A DNA stretch of 16,404 nucleotides, from NCBI GenBank assembly GCA_025349905.2, contig MU624947.1, forward strand, positions 1 to 16,404. The letters are read 5' to 3'. Below the pieces are notes generated by a model. It saw only the letters and a program-made list of their open reading frames with translations. It made no database searches and was not told where the DNA came from. Below are positions 7,378-16,404 of the stretch, piece by piece. This DNA comes from Blastocladiella britannica (lineage: Eukaryota > Blastocladiomycota > Blastocladiomycetes > Blastocladiales > Blastocladiaceae). Position 1 is the first letter of the stretch, and every line of letters starts with the position of its first letter. The position numbers were made by a program, and so were the translations under genes.

Positions 7378-10300
7378 TTATTCGATCTTTTCCTTGGTCT
7401 TGGACTGCCGGTAAATGAAGTAACTCGCGCCCAGAGCTCCCAACACCGTAAAGATGAACCCCAGCACGATCCCGATCTGAGTCCCCGCTGCCAAGGGCGC
7501 GCCGTACACTTGCACCGCAAAATCGGTCGATAGCGTGCAGTACGAGAAGGTGGGGTCTAGGACCGTGGCCCGGAACAAGTAGATGCCGTTCAGGGACGAC
7601 GACCAGTGGATGCGGTTCCCGTTGGTGGCATTGAAGATCGGGTACGCTTGCGCTAGTTGCGCGGCCGTCAGGCTGTTGCTGGTGGTCGCGGACGTGTAGC
7701 ATGGAGTGTAGCTCTGTTTTGATTTCGGGTGCGGTGAGTGTTGTCCTGAATGTGGCGAAGGGAGGAGGATCAAAATACCTTGCTCGACCATATGCCCTTC
7801 ATATCGCTCGCAGATGGTGCGGGGAGAACGCAGCCTGCCTGTGTATATAAGGAACTAATGAGGATGCCCCCAATAACCAAAAAAAGGGAACACGTACATC
7901 GCTGGCAGTCATGTTATACCCGAACGTGTTCCGGCCCAAGATCTCCGTCAACGCGAAATCGGCGGTCACATTGGTAACAAATGTCGGGCCGTCATACACG
8001 GCAAGCAGAGGCTGGTACAAGTACGTGTAAAATGCGGTCTGCGGCTGCCCGAACCGGCTGCAGTTGTACGCCATGGACTTGGCCACAGCTCCCACCACTC
8101 CCGAGTCCCAGTCAGTCCACGTGCCCGCGTCCGCCGTGACCGTATACTGTTGAGTAGCGGCCGTGGAGGAGGACGATCCAGGGGGGGCGGTGCAGTTGAC
8201 TAGCACCGTGGCGGCGCTGCTGACAGACCCAAGCGCCACCAGCCGGCGCGACGGCGGGCAGGCCGCGCGGACCACGCCGACGGACCGCGGCGACATCGAC
8301 GCGCATCCGAGTGGCGACGATTGTGGCGACGCTGCTACTGCCGCAAACCCTGCACCCGCTGCCGCATTGGGCGCGATGGTGGTGGACAAGGAGGCCAGAA
8401 TCGTGTTGAGGGAGTACTTTACCGGCGGCGCGGTCGGAATCGCGGTTAGGAGCGTCGAGTCGCCAAGCGAGAGCGCGGGGACTTGCGATGGGGAACTCGA
8501 CGACAGGACTAGCTCGCCAGTCACCGTGAGGTTGCTCCCTACGTTTGCCACAGTACATCAGGTTGGTGCTCAAGTGCAAAACAGGGCGGGGAGTGTCAAC
8601 GTACCAACGTCCATGTATACTTCACTTGGAAGTGACGCCGACATGCTCAAGTACGGGCAGGTCAGTCCTGCCACGCTCCATTGCGAGACGCTGCAGTACA
8701 TGTAAAGTCAATGGCGGATCATCCCATCACAAAAAAAATAAGGCGCCTCGGTACCTAAAATCACTGGCAACCGGAATGCTCGTTACACTAATCCACGGAG
8801 CCACGCCACCGACACTGAGAGCGACCAGTTCGCCCGCAGGCGTCCAGTTGAGCTGATACCCGCCAACCGATCCCGTGAGCATTCCCGAGTACACTTCGAG
8901 CGCAGTAGCGCCGCCCGCAGTCCCAACAAACACCCGATTCGTGCTCGTGAGCACCGCAAACCCGCCCCCGAACGTGTTGGCCGGACACCCGTTGGGCGAC
9001 TCGGGCATGTTCTGGCTCAAGTTATCGAAGGCAGTGACGGCCGGCACGGTCGCGACTTGCATGATCCATTCGCCCGTGGTCAGGGACGAGAACCCGGCCG
9101 AGACCAACGTCGGGTTGCGGGTGGTCAGCGCGATCGGGAACGCCGACGCGCCGCCGTCCGTCGAGTATAGCAAAATGTCGCCCGACAAGTACAGGTCGCG
9201 CGCACGCGCACGGCCTACGGTTACGCGCAGGGACGGCGACCGTGTGCCCGAGTCGAGTGGGGCCGTCAAGCCGCCCGTCGTCGGGTACGTTGACTCGGTG
9301 CGTACTGATGCCGTTGCCAATGACGACGATGTCGAGGAAGAAGAAAGTGCGGTCGGGTCGAGCGAGAGCACGGTATCCACGCCCGCGGTAGTTCGAGCCA
9401 ACACCACCAAACGTTGAGCGATATGGTCGACGTCGACGTCGTGGATCTTGGCCACCCCGGGTAACGTCACCGCGCTGACTTGCAGTGGGGTAGTGGACGT
9501 CCAGTTGCCCGCCATGGCCGGCGGAATTGGGCTCGACAGCGGACTCGTCAGCTGCGCACCCGCCTGCGCGTACGCCGGGGACATGCTGCCGATATCGGGC
9601 GCCACAACTACCAGCAGGGACCCGGTGGCGGGCCATGCGGCGACTAGCGACGACGCACGCGATGTGCCGTAGCCCGACAACCAGTCGCACGATCGCGGGA
9701 CTGCCAGGGACGTGAGCGCCACCGCAGAGCCACCACTATTGGGGACGGTCCAAGTGGTGCCGTTTGGAAGCAACAGGGCGCCGGACGTGGTGAGCCCAAT
9801 GGCGCCACCGGCAGCCACCGGTGCCAGGTGCGAGAGCGACCCAAGGCCTGCTGCCGCCAGCGTCGAAGACGCCGGAGCGGCCGAGTAAAACGAGGGGGAT
9901 GCAGTACCGGCCGAAAGTCCCAGGTCCGTGTACAGCAGCGCGGCCGGCGCCGACGCCAGCGTGCTTGCGCCCGCGATCCGTGCCACCAGCCGATTCATAG
10001 CGCACGGATCCTGCAATATACTGGTCAGCGTGACACCCGACGCCAACGACGCAGGAGCCGACGAAGCGACCGCGATAGCAGCTGCGGGTGCATTGGCGGC
10101 GACCATGGATGACGACGATCCATCAGCATCCGCGACCGCCAGTGGGATTACCGTCTGCTGGACCGAGCATCCCATGACGGTTCCCTGCGACCCTTCGACC
10201 TGAAAGATTAACGACGACGGCTGCGTGGTGGTGAGGTTGACGAGCCAGTAGTCGCCCGCGGCAACGTACGCGTCCGAGTTGATGTATGCGGCGGGGCCCA

Positions 10301-10586
10301 TCGACGCCAGGTGCACGTTGGGCGACTCGCCGAGCCGCTGGAACAGGCGCGAGATCTGCCGAGACGTGGCGGACGGAGACCATGCGGTTCCGGCCAGTTC
10401 GGCCGCCGACGCTGCTGCGAGCGACAGCGATCGGATCCAGAGCTTGCCAAGCGTAATGCCACCAGTGGATGCGATCGAGCTTGGGAGAACATTGAACCGC
10501 GTGGACGGCACGGGCGCAGTCGCGGGGAGCGGGGTGTCGGCGGTCCCTGCCGTGACAAAGTACCACGCGTAGCAGGCCGAGGACAT
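7378..10586 (-). CDS. CatSper auxiliary subunit (delta/epsilon, CATSPERD/E-like) type I membrane protein (5 exons)
   Basis: Model: complement(join(7378..7713, 7779..7838, 7898..8538, 8605..8690, 8755..10586)), 984 residues; introns 59-66 nt, all GT-AG. The N-terminal two thirds is Ser/Ala/Thr-rich with beta-propeller-like stretches and several N-glycosylation sites. The C-terminal third carries the family pattern as I know it from animal CATSPERD/E: a CPY segment followed by YMDVGSN; GRNTFGYNMTASDAGC across an intron; WSSSLNGIYLFRA; and LDPTFSYCTLSTDFAVQVYG, closely paralleling the VDPxYSYCxLxTxFxxxVYGA block of those proteins. One membrane helix follows (GIVLGFIFTVLGALGASYFI) and then a short Lys-rich cytoplasmic tail. 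CatSper is a pH-gated calcium channel of the sperm flagellum; these subunits form its extracellular canopy. CatSper pore genes have been reported in the zoosporic fungus Allomyces. Odd: the chosen start lacks a clear signal peptide. A different member of the CatSper beta/gamma/delta/epsilon group is possible. Confidence 0.7.
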
Positions 10587-10591
10587 TTATT
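10586..10591 (-). terminator. AATAAA overlapping the start codon of the CatSper-like gene
   Basis: On the minus strand AATAAA is directly followed by TG, so its last A is the A of the ATG at 10584-10586. It lies about 110 nt after the kinase stop codon and is the only canonical poly(A) signal in that gap. If used, the upstream kinase mRNA would end inside the CatSper-like gene. Confidence 0.35.
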
Positions 10592-10701
10592 TAATTAGTG
10601 TGGGTGCTTGATGCTTGAAGCGATGGGAAAATGAGGAAAAAAAACGATGTGAAATTCTAAAAGTAGTGAGGTGAATAAATAAGAACAGAAAATTCAAGCA
10701 C

Positions 10702-13700
10702 TCAGCCCAAGAGTTGGCGCATCTTCTCGTCGGACCGGTACAGTTTCCGGAGCACAATGTGCTTGACACGGCCGTACGAGACGGTCGATCCTTTAGTGCG
10801 GTGGAACACGATCGCCCACGTGGCCTTGTGGCCCGGGACGGCGACAATCTCGACCGTGAACAGCAAGTCGGACCCGAACGCCCGTAAGTTTTTGAGCACT
10901 TTCCCCGACAACGACGCTGATGCGTCCACTTTGGCCACCTGCGCAATGTGTACGCCCTCGGAAATGGCGCGCGCATTGTGCGACATGGTGGGCGTGGAAG
11001 AGTAATACGACGAGTAGTGCACCGACACGGGCTGCGCGTGCGCGTACGTGGCGTTGGCCGCGGCCGCGGCCGACGTCGATGACGACAGCATCGCCGTCTC
11101 GTACGTCTGCGGCGAATTGGACGAGCTCGCCGACAGTTGACCGGGCGCCAGCTTGGGCGTGGTTCCGGGCCGGCCGCTGCCCGCTGCAATCGCCGCCGCC
11201 ACGTCCGGCTGCGAGTACAGCGCCGGGTAGTCGGACGGCAGCACCACGGGGCCTGAGCTGGCGGCACCGGACGAGTAGCCAGAGTACACGGACAAGTGAT
11301 CGAGCGGGTTGCTGCCACCAGCCGCTGAGGCAGTGGTCCCCGACGACTTGCGGCGGCGGTGTTTCTCGGCCTCGGCCGCCGATATGGCCGCCGTGTCCTC
11401 GGGCACGTCCCGGGGTGCCGCCGATGACACTGCCTCGGCAGCGGCCACGCTCGGCAGCGACACGGGCGAGAACGCCTCGTCGCGTTCCAGCAACTCGAGC
11501 GCATCGAGCTCGGCCTTGAGCCGGGTATCCGTGACCCCGGTCTTTTTACCGAGCTTGAGCCGGCACTTGAGCACAAATGCGCCGTCGCCGTGGCCCGGGA
11601 TCCCGCGCACCGGGTCGGTGCCGTGCCCGACCACCACGGCGCCGAGCCCGTCCAGGACCTTGCGGGCCTCAAACAGCGCCACCTCCGGCATGCGCGTGGT
11701 GAGCGCCTCGGCCAAGAACCCGCGGGCCTCGGCCTCGGTGACGGTCCGCGGCTGCATGGTGCGGAAAAATGACGTTGGCAGTGGCGGCGGCACCTCGGCG
11801 ACCGGCTTGGGCCGGCCCATGAGCACGTCCGTGAGCGACCGCCCACGCGGCTTGGATCCGCCCGTGGTAGTGGTCGATTTTGTACGCTTGCGGCCACGCG
11901 CCGCGTCCGCGTCGTCGCGATGCGCGTACACCGACACATAGCCGGTGGTCGCCGCCGACCCTTCCTCGCCCGCGGGCAGGAACTCGGGTAACATCGGCAC
12001 CGGAGGCACATCGGTGCGCTCGTACACCGTCTCGCTCATGGCGCTGCCGCCGCGGGTAAGCGACCGAGCCCGCTCGCGGATGGACGCCACAATGGAAGAC
12101 CCGCCCACCGACTTGGACCGCTGGTGGTGGGCTTGCGGCGCAGGTGTCGCATGGGGGTCGGCGGCCAGGAACGAGAACGTGGCAGCGTCGGCGGTGGCAT
12201 GCCGGGACACGGTCGGCGCCGGTGCCGCGTTGGTGCGCACCATGACCTGGTCGCCGCCACCGGCCAGGGTCGAGAACCGCGAGTGGGGCGTGGTGCTCCC
12301 AGTCCCATTGGTGACCTTTGGTGGCGGCGGGGGTGGGGAAGCGGCGGCGGCAGTGGGAGCGCGTGATGGGAAATCGGATGCCAGAGACGGGAGAACGGCA
12401 AGCGTTGCCGACCGTTCAAACGATGCGTTGGTGTCGCGACGGCTTGACGAAGTGGTGGCGTTGCGAATGCGGGAAAACAGGTCGCCAATGCGGAACCGGC
12501 CCGAGCCGCTGCTGCTGCTGGTGGTGCTGGGTGCCCCCATCGTGCCCTGGAAAGTGTGGCGTTTGTTGGCGGCGCTGGTGGCCGGCTGGGCGTGGCGCGA
12601 CATGGAGAACGGGTCGGGCGTGGCAGCGCGCGCCGGAAGATCCACGGCAAATACGGAGCTGGGGCTCGCGGCGGCGGCGGCGGCGGCGGCAGCAGCAGCG
12701 ATTTTGGGCGATGCCGGGTGGGGAGGCGTTGCTTTGGGAGCCGGCGCTGGCGAGTTGGGGACCGAGTTTCCAGTGATGTAGCGCAGCACCAGGTCGTTGT
12801 CGTCTGCCATTTGCCGTGAGTCGCGTTTTTGTTGTTGCTGTTGTTGCTGTTGCTTTTGCTGCTGTTGTTGGTGTTGAGCAAAGGCCTCAGATTCGACAGC
12901 AGCCGCAACAGGAGACGCAGCAGTAAAAGATGCATCAGAAACAACAGCGGCAGCAGCAGCAGCCAAGTACGCCTCCGGAGGGGACAACGAGTCAGACGTG
13001 TCCATGGCCGAGGCAATAAGCACCGATTCGTCCGAGGCGGGAACGGCGCGCGTGGCAGGGGCAGCCGGCGACGAAATGGCAGAGGCAGCAGCGGCGCCAG
13101 TAGCAACAGCAGCCGAGTACCGCGACGACGCGCGCGAGGCCGAGCGGACCGAGAGCGGGTCCTTGGTGGGCACGGGCGGCGGCGCTGAGTAGTCCGAGAC
13201 CAGCAAGTGCCGCACGGGCGCCAGCCACGGGTGGTTCATGATTTCGAGCATGGTAGCGCGCTCCTGCGGGTTGGGGACAATCATGCGGCGCACCAGGTCG
13301 GCGGCATCGGGCGACAGGTGCGAGGGCAAGTGCAGCGGGGTCGGGTCCATCAGAATGTACTTGTACAGCAGTGTAATGTTGTCGCCGTGCGGGTTCTCTG
13401 GGTCGTCGTCAAACGGCAGGTAACCCGCGAGCATCGCAAACAGAATCACGCCACACGACCACACGTCGGCGCAGGTGCCCACGTACCCATCGGCCACCAC
13501 CAGCTCCGGGGCCGCGTAGCAGGGGGACCCACACGAGGTGGCCATCAGAAAATGGCGGTCGGGAACCTGCGGGGCGCGAAAGGGGGCCAATTCGAACGAC
13601 ATGGCGTCGCGATCGTTTGGGTTGCGGTCGGGGAACTGATTGGCAAAGCCAAAGTCGATGATGACCAGGTCCTTATCGGCAGAGAGAAGGAGGTTTTCTT

Positions 13701-14370
13701 TTTTTTTTATGGGTTTGAGTGAGTTGAGTGCTTTTAAAGGTACAGGTAAAATATATACCAAGTTTGAGGTCGCGGTGAATGACATTCTTGGAATGCAGGT
13801 AATTGACGCCATCCACCAGCTGGGCAAACAGGCGGGCGGCCTCGGGCTCGGCCAGGTACTTGCAGTTGAAGATGTAGTCAAAGAGCTCGCCACCGGAGGC
13901 GTACTCGATGACCAGGCCCACCAGGTCGTCGGTCTCGAGCACGTCCCACAGCCGCACAATGGATTTGTGGACCACGGCCTGCAGGATGGCGATTTCGCGC
14001 ATGAGCTTGAGCTGCTTTTCGGCGTCATCGAGGCGCGAGCGCTTGAAGATTTTGATGGCGACCTTGGTGCCGTTGGTGCGCTGCACGGCGAGCTTGACTT
14101 TGCCTGTTTTTGTCCCATGTTTTTCTTAGTAGGCTGAGGGACGCGGCGTTTAACAAGCGTTTTTTATGTACCAAACTCGCCCTCGCCCAGCGTCTCGCGC
14201 AGCTCATAACCAAGTTCCAGGAACGGCTGGCGTTTATCGGCGGGGCGACCAATGGCACGGTCCGGGTTGGTGACAAACGACGGGGTCATGGACGGCGCGG
14301 GCGACACGGCGGCGCGTGGGGGCATCGGAGGCGTGGGCGGGATGGCCGGGATGGCCGGTGCGGTGGCCAT
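10702..14370 (-). CDS. Kin4-like CAMK/AMPK-related Ser/Thr protein kinase with KA1-like C-terminus (3 exons)
   Basis: Model: complement(join(10702..13697, 13759..14103, 14172..14370)), 1179 residues. Introns are 14104-14171 (68 nt; branch CTACTAAG) and 13698-13758 (61 nt; acceptor in an A run). Splicing restores GEGEFG-KVKLAV and HRDLKL-ENLLL. Kinase domain: glycine loop GEGEFG (62-67), VAIK Lys84, HRDLKLEN (176-183; Asp178), DFG (196-198), TSCGSPCYAAPE (235-246; Thr235 matches the AMPK activation-loop threonine), and DVWSCGVILFAMLAGYLPFDDDPENP plus GDNI, a stretch typical of fungal Kin4/Ppk1-type kinases that control mitotic exit and polarity. A 30-residue insertion follows DFG. Then comes about 500 residues of Ala/Ser/Pro-rich sequence with polyGln (about 455-471). 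Two C-terminal segments (about 824-900 and 1120-1165) look like the two halves of a KA1 membrane-binding domain. A long open frame in the wrong phase covers the second exon and must not be used. KIN1/MARK is the nearest alternative family. Confidence 0.92.
12660..12705 (-). repeat. GC-rich tract encoding polyalanine in the kinase
   Basis: Read on the minus strand, this tract begins with three GCT codons and one GCC, followed by a run of GCC and GCG codons, giving a run of about 11 alanines just before a Ser-Pro segment. It lies in the low-complexity middle of the kinase and explains long shadow frames (polyArg, polyGly, polyPro) in other phases and on the plus strand. Confidence 0.7.
12828..12881 (-). 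repeat. CAA/CAG trinucleotide tract encoding polyglutamine in the kinase
   Basis: On the minus strand a mixed CAA/CAG/AAG tract encodes about 5 Gln, one Lys and 8 Gln in the disordered middle of the kinase (residues about 455-471). The codons are mixed, which makes the tract less prone to slippage than a pure run. Length variation between strains is expected. Confidence 0.8.
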
Positions 14371-14640
14371 TCTTTTCTTTTTACAAAGTGTGCTCTATAA
14401 TCGTTCAGTCGAAGTGTGGCGACTCAGTGGAGGAGAAAAAAAGAGAGTCAAGTTTAAATTCGAAAGGGGGTCTATTTTTAGATGCGCCGAGCGGGGTTCT
14501 GGTTCCATAATTCAGTTCCCAAGATTCCCATAGTTACTCTTCTATTCCCGCTCCGCTTGCTGCTCATTTAAAAAAAATCAAGTTGCTAATAATAATAAAA
14601 AGGTTGCACTCGGTCCACACTCAATCTCGGGAGACGCTTC
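14371..14640. promoter_or_regulatory. AT-rich region upstream of the kinase, promoter presumed
   Basis: Directly upstream of the kinase start (minus strand). It contains a TTATAGA-like element near 14395-14402 and a purine-rich tract at 14430-14450. Further out there is an AATAAT repeat (14588-14600). No gene is supported. The promoter role is inferred from position. Confidence 0.35.
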
Positions 14641-16080
14641 AGCTTGGTCGACTTGGAGATGCTGTCAAAGTAAAGGGTGAGCGATCAGGTTCATGTTTGG
14701 CAATGAGACAAGGCTAAACAACTGTACCACACACACAGCTGCTCTTGTTGTCCGCGTACAAATCCAATGAGGGAGGAGGAGAATAAACATACCTTTGCGT
14801 ACAAACCTGATTGTATTTTTTTTGTGTATTTTGTATTGCTTTCGTCAGCTGGCGGACAGGTGGCGATCGCGGACGTGGCATCCACCCAGACGGACATGGG
14901 TGCCCAAGAGTTTTTCGAGCACCATGGTATCGTGCAGGGGGAACAGCTTGTGCGACCGCGACAGATGGCAGACCATAGCCCGACGCTTGCATGCTGAAGG
15001 TGAACCAGCAAGAATCAAGGCCCTCAAGCGAAACGACTCCCGGCCCTGTGGTCAGAGACGCGCTCGTGCGATGTATCTCCGGCACTGTCGTTTCCGACCC
15101 GCGACCGCGACCCACCCGTCGGCGCGGGCGTTTTCAGCGCGATCGAGTAAGTCGTGGTTCTGGACCCGAACATCCCACTGCTGCCCGGACTCGGCCCGCG
15201 GCTCTCCACGGACTGCCCACCAAACGATGTGGGTGCGGCCGCCGTCGGAGGAGTTTTCGATGACTTGGCGCGCGCATCGGCGTCTGCTGGCCCGGATGGC
15301 TGGCAGCAAGCGCTCGAGCTCCCGACCCGAGCTGCTCGCGGTCGTCCTCGCGGCGTACCTGGTCGGGTCGCTCAAGGCGGTCCTTGACAAGCAGAGCACC
15401 ATCAACTTGTCGAACCACGCGTTTTCTCCCACCGTGCCTTGCACCGGAGCAGTCGCTGAGCTTGACCGAGACGCGCAGGCCGTGTGGATGGCTGGGTTTC
15501 CGGACGGCACGCCGCCGGCACAGACATTAATTCACGATCGGTGGCCAACGGCTTTCCAGTTGCCAGTCTGCCCGACGTGTACGGTCGTTGTCGGCAGGCG
15601 GAGCCATTTCCTGGACCGCCGCAGCGGCACAACGACAAGGTCACCGGTGCGATCTAGTATGCGTACACCGTGGTCCTGTCGGCCGCACAACAAACCAGCC
15701 GGCAGCGGCAGCATTCGAGCGGCACCACCGCACCGCGCCGATGCTCATGGTCGCGGGCACCGTGCTCGCTCGGACTGGGCCGTGGGATGGACCGACGGCT
15801 GCGAGTACAGCGCCGCCCTCCTGTCTGCCGCCTTTTGGCCATGGTTCGCGAGCAGTTATGATTCCTACGGTGCATCCGCGCCGAATGTCGGATCCTCTCG
15901 ACCCAGCCCAATCGACCCAATCGCGGGAACGCGGCCGGCGTCCTTTGCTCGTCAGCGGCACTGCCGAGCTTATGCGTGCGCTTCCCGCGGCATGTATTCC
16001 CGTCTGGCAGTGTGCCACACTGCATTGACTCTCTCCTGATCGGCCGACACCGCGCTCGATCCATTGGATCGTTCATTACA
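14641..16080. other. GC-rich block with conflicting coding signals; possible decayed gene or mobile element
   Basis: No complete gene model can be supported here. The block from about 14850 to 16040 is as GC-rich as the exons, yet protein-like segments appear in several phases. Plus frame 1: GGQVAIADVASTQTDMG (from about 14850) and VVLDPNIPLLPGLGPRL (from about 15154), each broken by stops. Plus frame 2: a 414-codon open frame (14795-16039) with LLAVVLAAYLVGSLKAVLDK near 15330. Minus: MVCHLSRSHKLFPLHDTMV (within 14845-15027), followed by a stop and an A-rich stretch, and a further open frame at 15052-15510. A strong plus-strand acceptor (T-rich tract then CGTCAG) ends at 14850, and a minus-strand GTATGT donor begins at 14793. 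The pattern fits a frameshifted pseudogene, possibly of a mobile element, or a multi-exon gene I could not resolve. No known family was recognised. Confidence 0.3.
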
Positions 16081-16116
16081 GCCTGTCAATGAATGCAAAT
16101 GTATTCTTTCAAGTAT

Positions 16117-16122
16117 TTTATT
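16117..16122 (-). terminator. AATAAA polyadenylation signal for the right-edge gene
   Basis: On the minus strand AATAAA lies about 125 nt downstream of the stop codon at 16246-16248, a normal distance for a 3' UTR, and within AT-rich sequence. Confidence 0.45.
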
Positions 16123-16245
16123 CGGCGTGCTCGAGCGGACCGGCGCCCAGTGCCATTAAAAAAAGGATGAGAGTGTATTGCATTTCATTCAAAATTTTAC
16201 TTGTGGAACGTCCAGCTGTGGTGTGTCTAAAAAGTCACAGCCAGG

Positions 16246-16404
16246 TCATGAATCCGGATCCTGCAAGTCATCCTCCCAACTGCCCGAGTTGCTGTCCTCA
16301 TGCTCAGCGGCGTGGATCGTGGCAACGGCAGAGAGCCTGCCATCTGGGCACTTGGAGATGAACGCAGCACACTGAGGGCATGCGTGGAGGGCTTGGTGTG
16401 ACCA
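16246..16404 (-). CDS. Partial gene: C-terminal 52 residues with CPQC motif and acidic tail
   Basis: An open frame enters from the right edge and ends at TGA (16246-16248). It has no start in the window. The peptide begins WSHQALHACPQCAAF, continues through KCPDGRLSAVATIHAAEHED, and ends in a strongly acidic, Ser-rich tail (SWEDDLQDPDS). Codons are mostly GC-ending, and the frame ends about 125 nt before an AATAAA, so a true 3' exon is likely. The HxCPxC pattern is reminiscent of the second half of the zinc-binding LITAF domain or another small zinc finger, but the fragment is too short to assign. Confidence 0.55.
   Translation of the reverse strand, partial: WSHQALHACPQCAAFISKCPDGRLSAVATIHAAEHEDSNSGSWEDDLQDPDS

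Noticed and set aside
8163..9417. Two plus-strand open frames (8163-8705, 8875-9417)
   Set aside because: Both lie antisense to the CatSper-like gene, whose minus-strand frame is continuous across introns and has family motifs.
10587..12011. 474-codon minus-strand open frame rich in Arg and Pro
   Set aside because: It is a shadow of the kinase C-terminal exon in a different phase; it has no recognisable domain and an extreme Arg/Pro composition.
11945..12781. Long plus-strand open frame (278 codons) rich in Gly, Ala and Arg
   Set aside because: It is antisense to the kinase's low-complexity region. GC-rich codons on the minus strand leave the opposite strand open; the kinase frame is supported by conserved domains on both sides.
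12828..12881. Trinucleotide repeat considered as CRISPR-like or tandem array
   Set aside because: It is an in-frame polyglutamine tract without spacers, in a eukaryotic kinase.
12036..13106. 356-codon minus-strand frame of Leu/Pro/Arg
   Set aside because: Out-of-phase reading of the kinase's Ala/Gln-rich tracts.
13698..14118. Upstream extension of the continuous 1138-codon minus frame as the kinase N-terminus
   Set aside because: That frame gives Ser/Pro-rich nonsense, while the kinase core (VAIK, HRDLKLEN) lies in another frame and joins through consensus introns.
15140..15175. GTTC-containing stretch considered as a tRNA T-arm
   Set aside because: No acceptor stem, D-arm or anticodon arm could be paired around it.
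14795..16039. 414-codon plus-strand open frame taken as a gene
   Set aside because: No recognised domain, a Trp/Arg-rich first part, and better segments in other frames at several points; kept only as part of an uncertain region.

Overview
The window is nuclear DNA of a eukaryote, most likely an early-diverging, zoosporic fungus; Blastocladiomycota (Allomyces or Catenaria-like) is my best guess. The reasons are: GC-rich coding exons in AT-rich spacers; short GT-AG introns (55-132 nt) with GTACGT/GTATGT-type donors and CTGAC/CTAAC/CTAAG-type branch sites; a mitochondrial enzyme with a presequence; a fungal Kin4-like kinase; and a CatSper-type gene, a family tied to flagellated cells. All gene models were built by hand from reading frames, splice sites and family motifs.

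Layout, left to right. 1-406 (+): the C-terminal end of a Fanzor/TnpB-like RNA-guided nuclease, broken by a frameshift near position 83. 474-1446 (+): a two-exon coiled-coil protein with a basic nuclear-localisation-like motif, unknown family. 1576-3074 (+): three-exon mitochondrial succinate-CoA ligase beta subunit. 3265-4044 (-): four-exon inosine triphosphate pyrophosphatase (HAM1/ITPA), tail-to-tail with the ligase. 4449-7116 (+): eight-exon secreted M14 metallocarboxypeptidase with a long His- and Ser/Thr-rich insertion, divergent from HAM1. 7378-10586 (-): five-exon type I membrane protein whose C-terminal part matches the CatSper delta/epsilon auxiliary subunits. 10702-14370 (-): three-exon Kin4-like CAMK/AMPK-related kinase of 1179 residues with a KA1-like tail that looks split by an insertion. 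14371-16245: no confident gene; a GC-rich block (about 14850-16040) has protein-like segments in several frames and on both strands and may be a decayed gene or element. 16246-16404 (-): the last 52 residues of a gene that runs off the right edge.

The genes are separate eukaryotic transcription units, not an operon. Two are housekeeping (TCA cycle, nucleotide-pool cleaning). The points of greatest interest are the Fanzor remnant and the CatSper-subunit homologue, the latter implying a sperm-type calcium-channel complex in a fungus-like organism.
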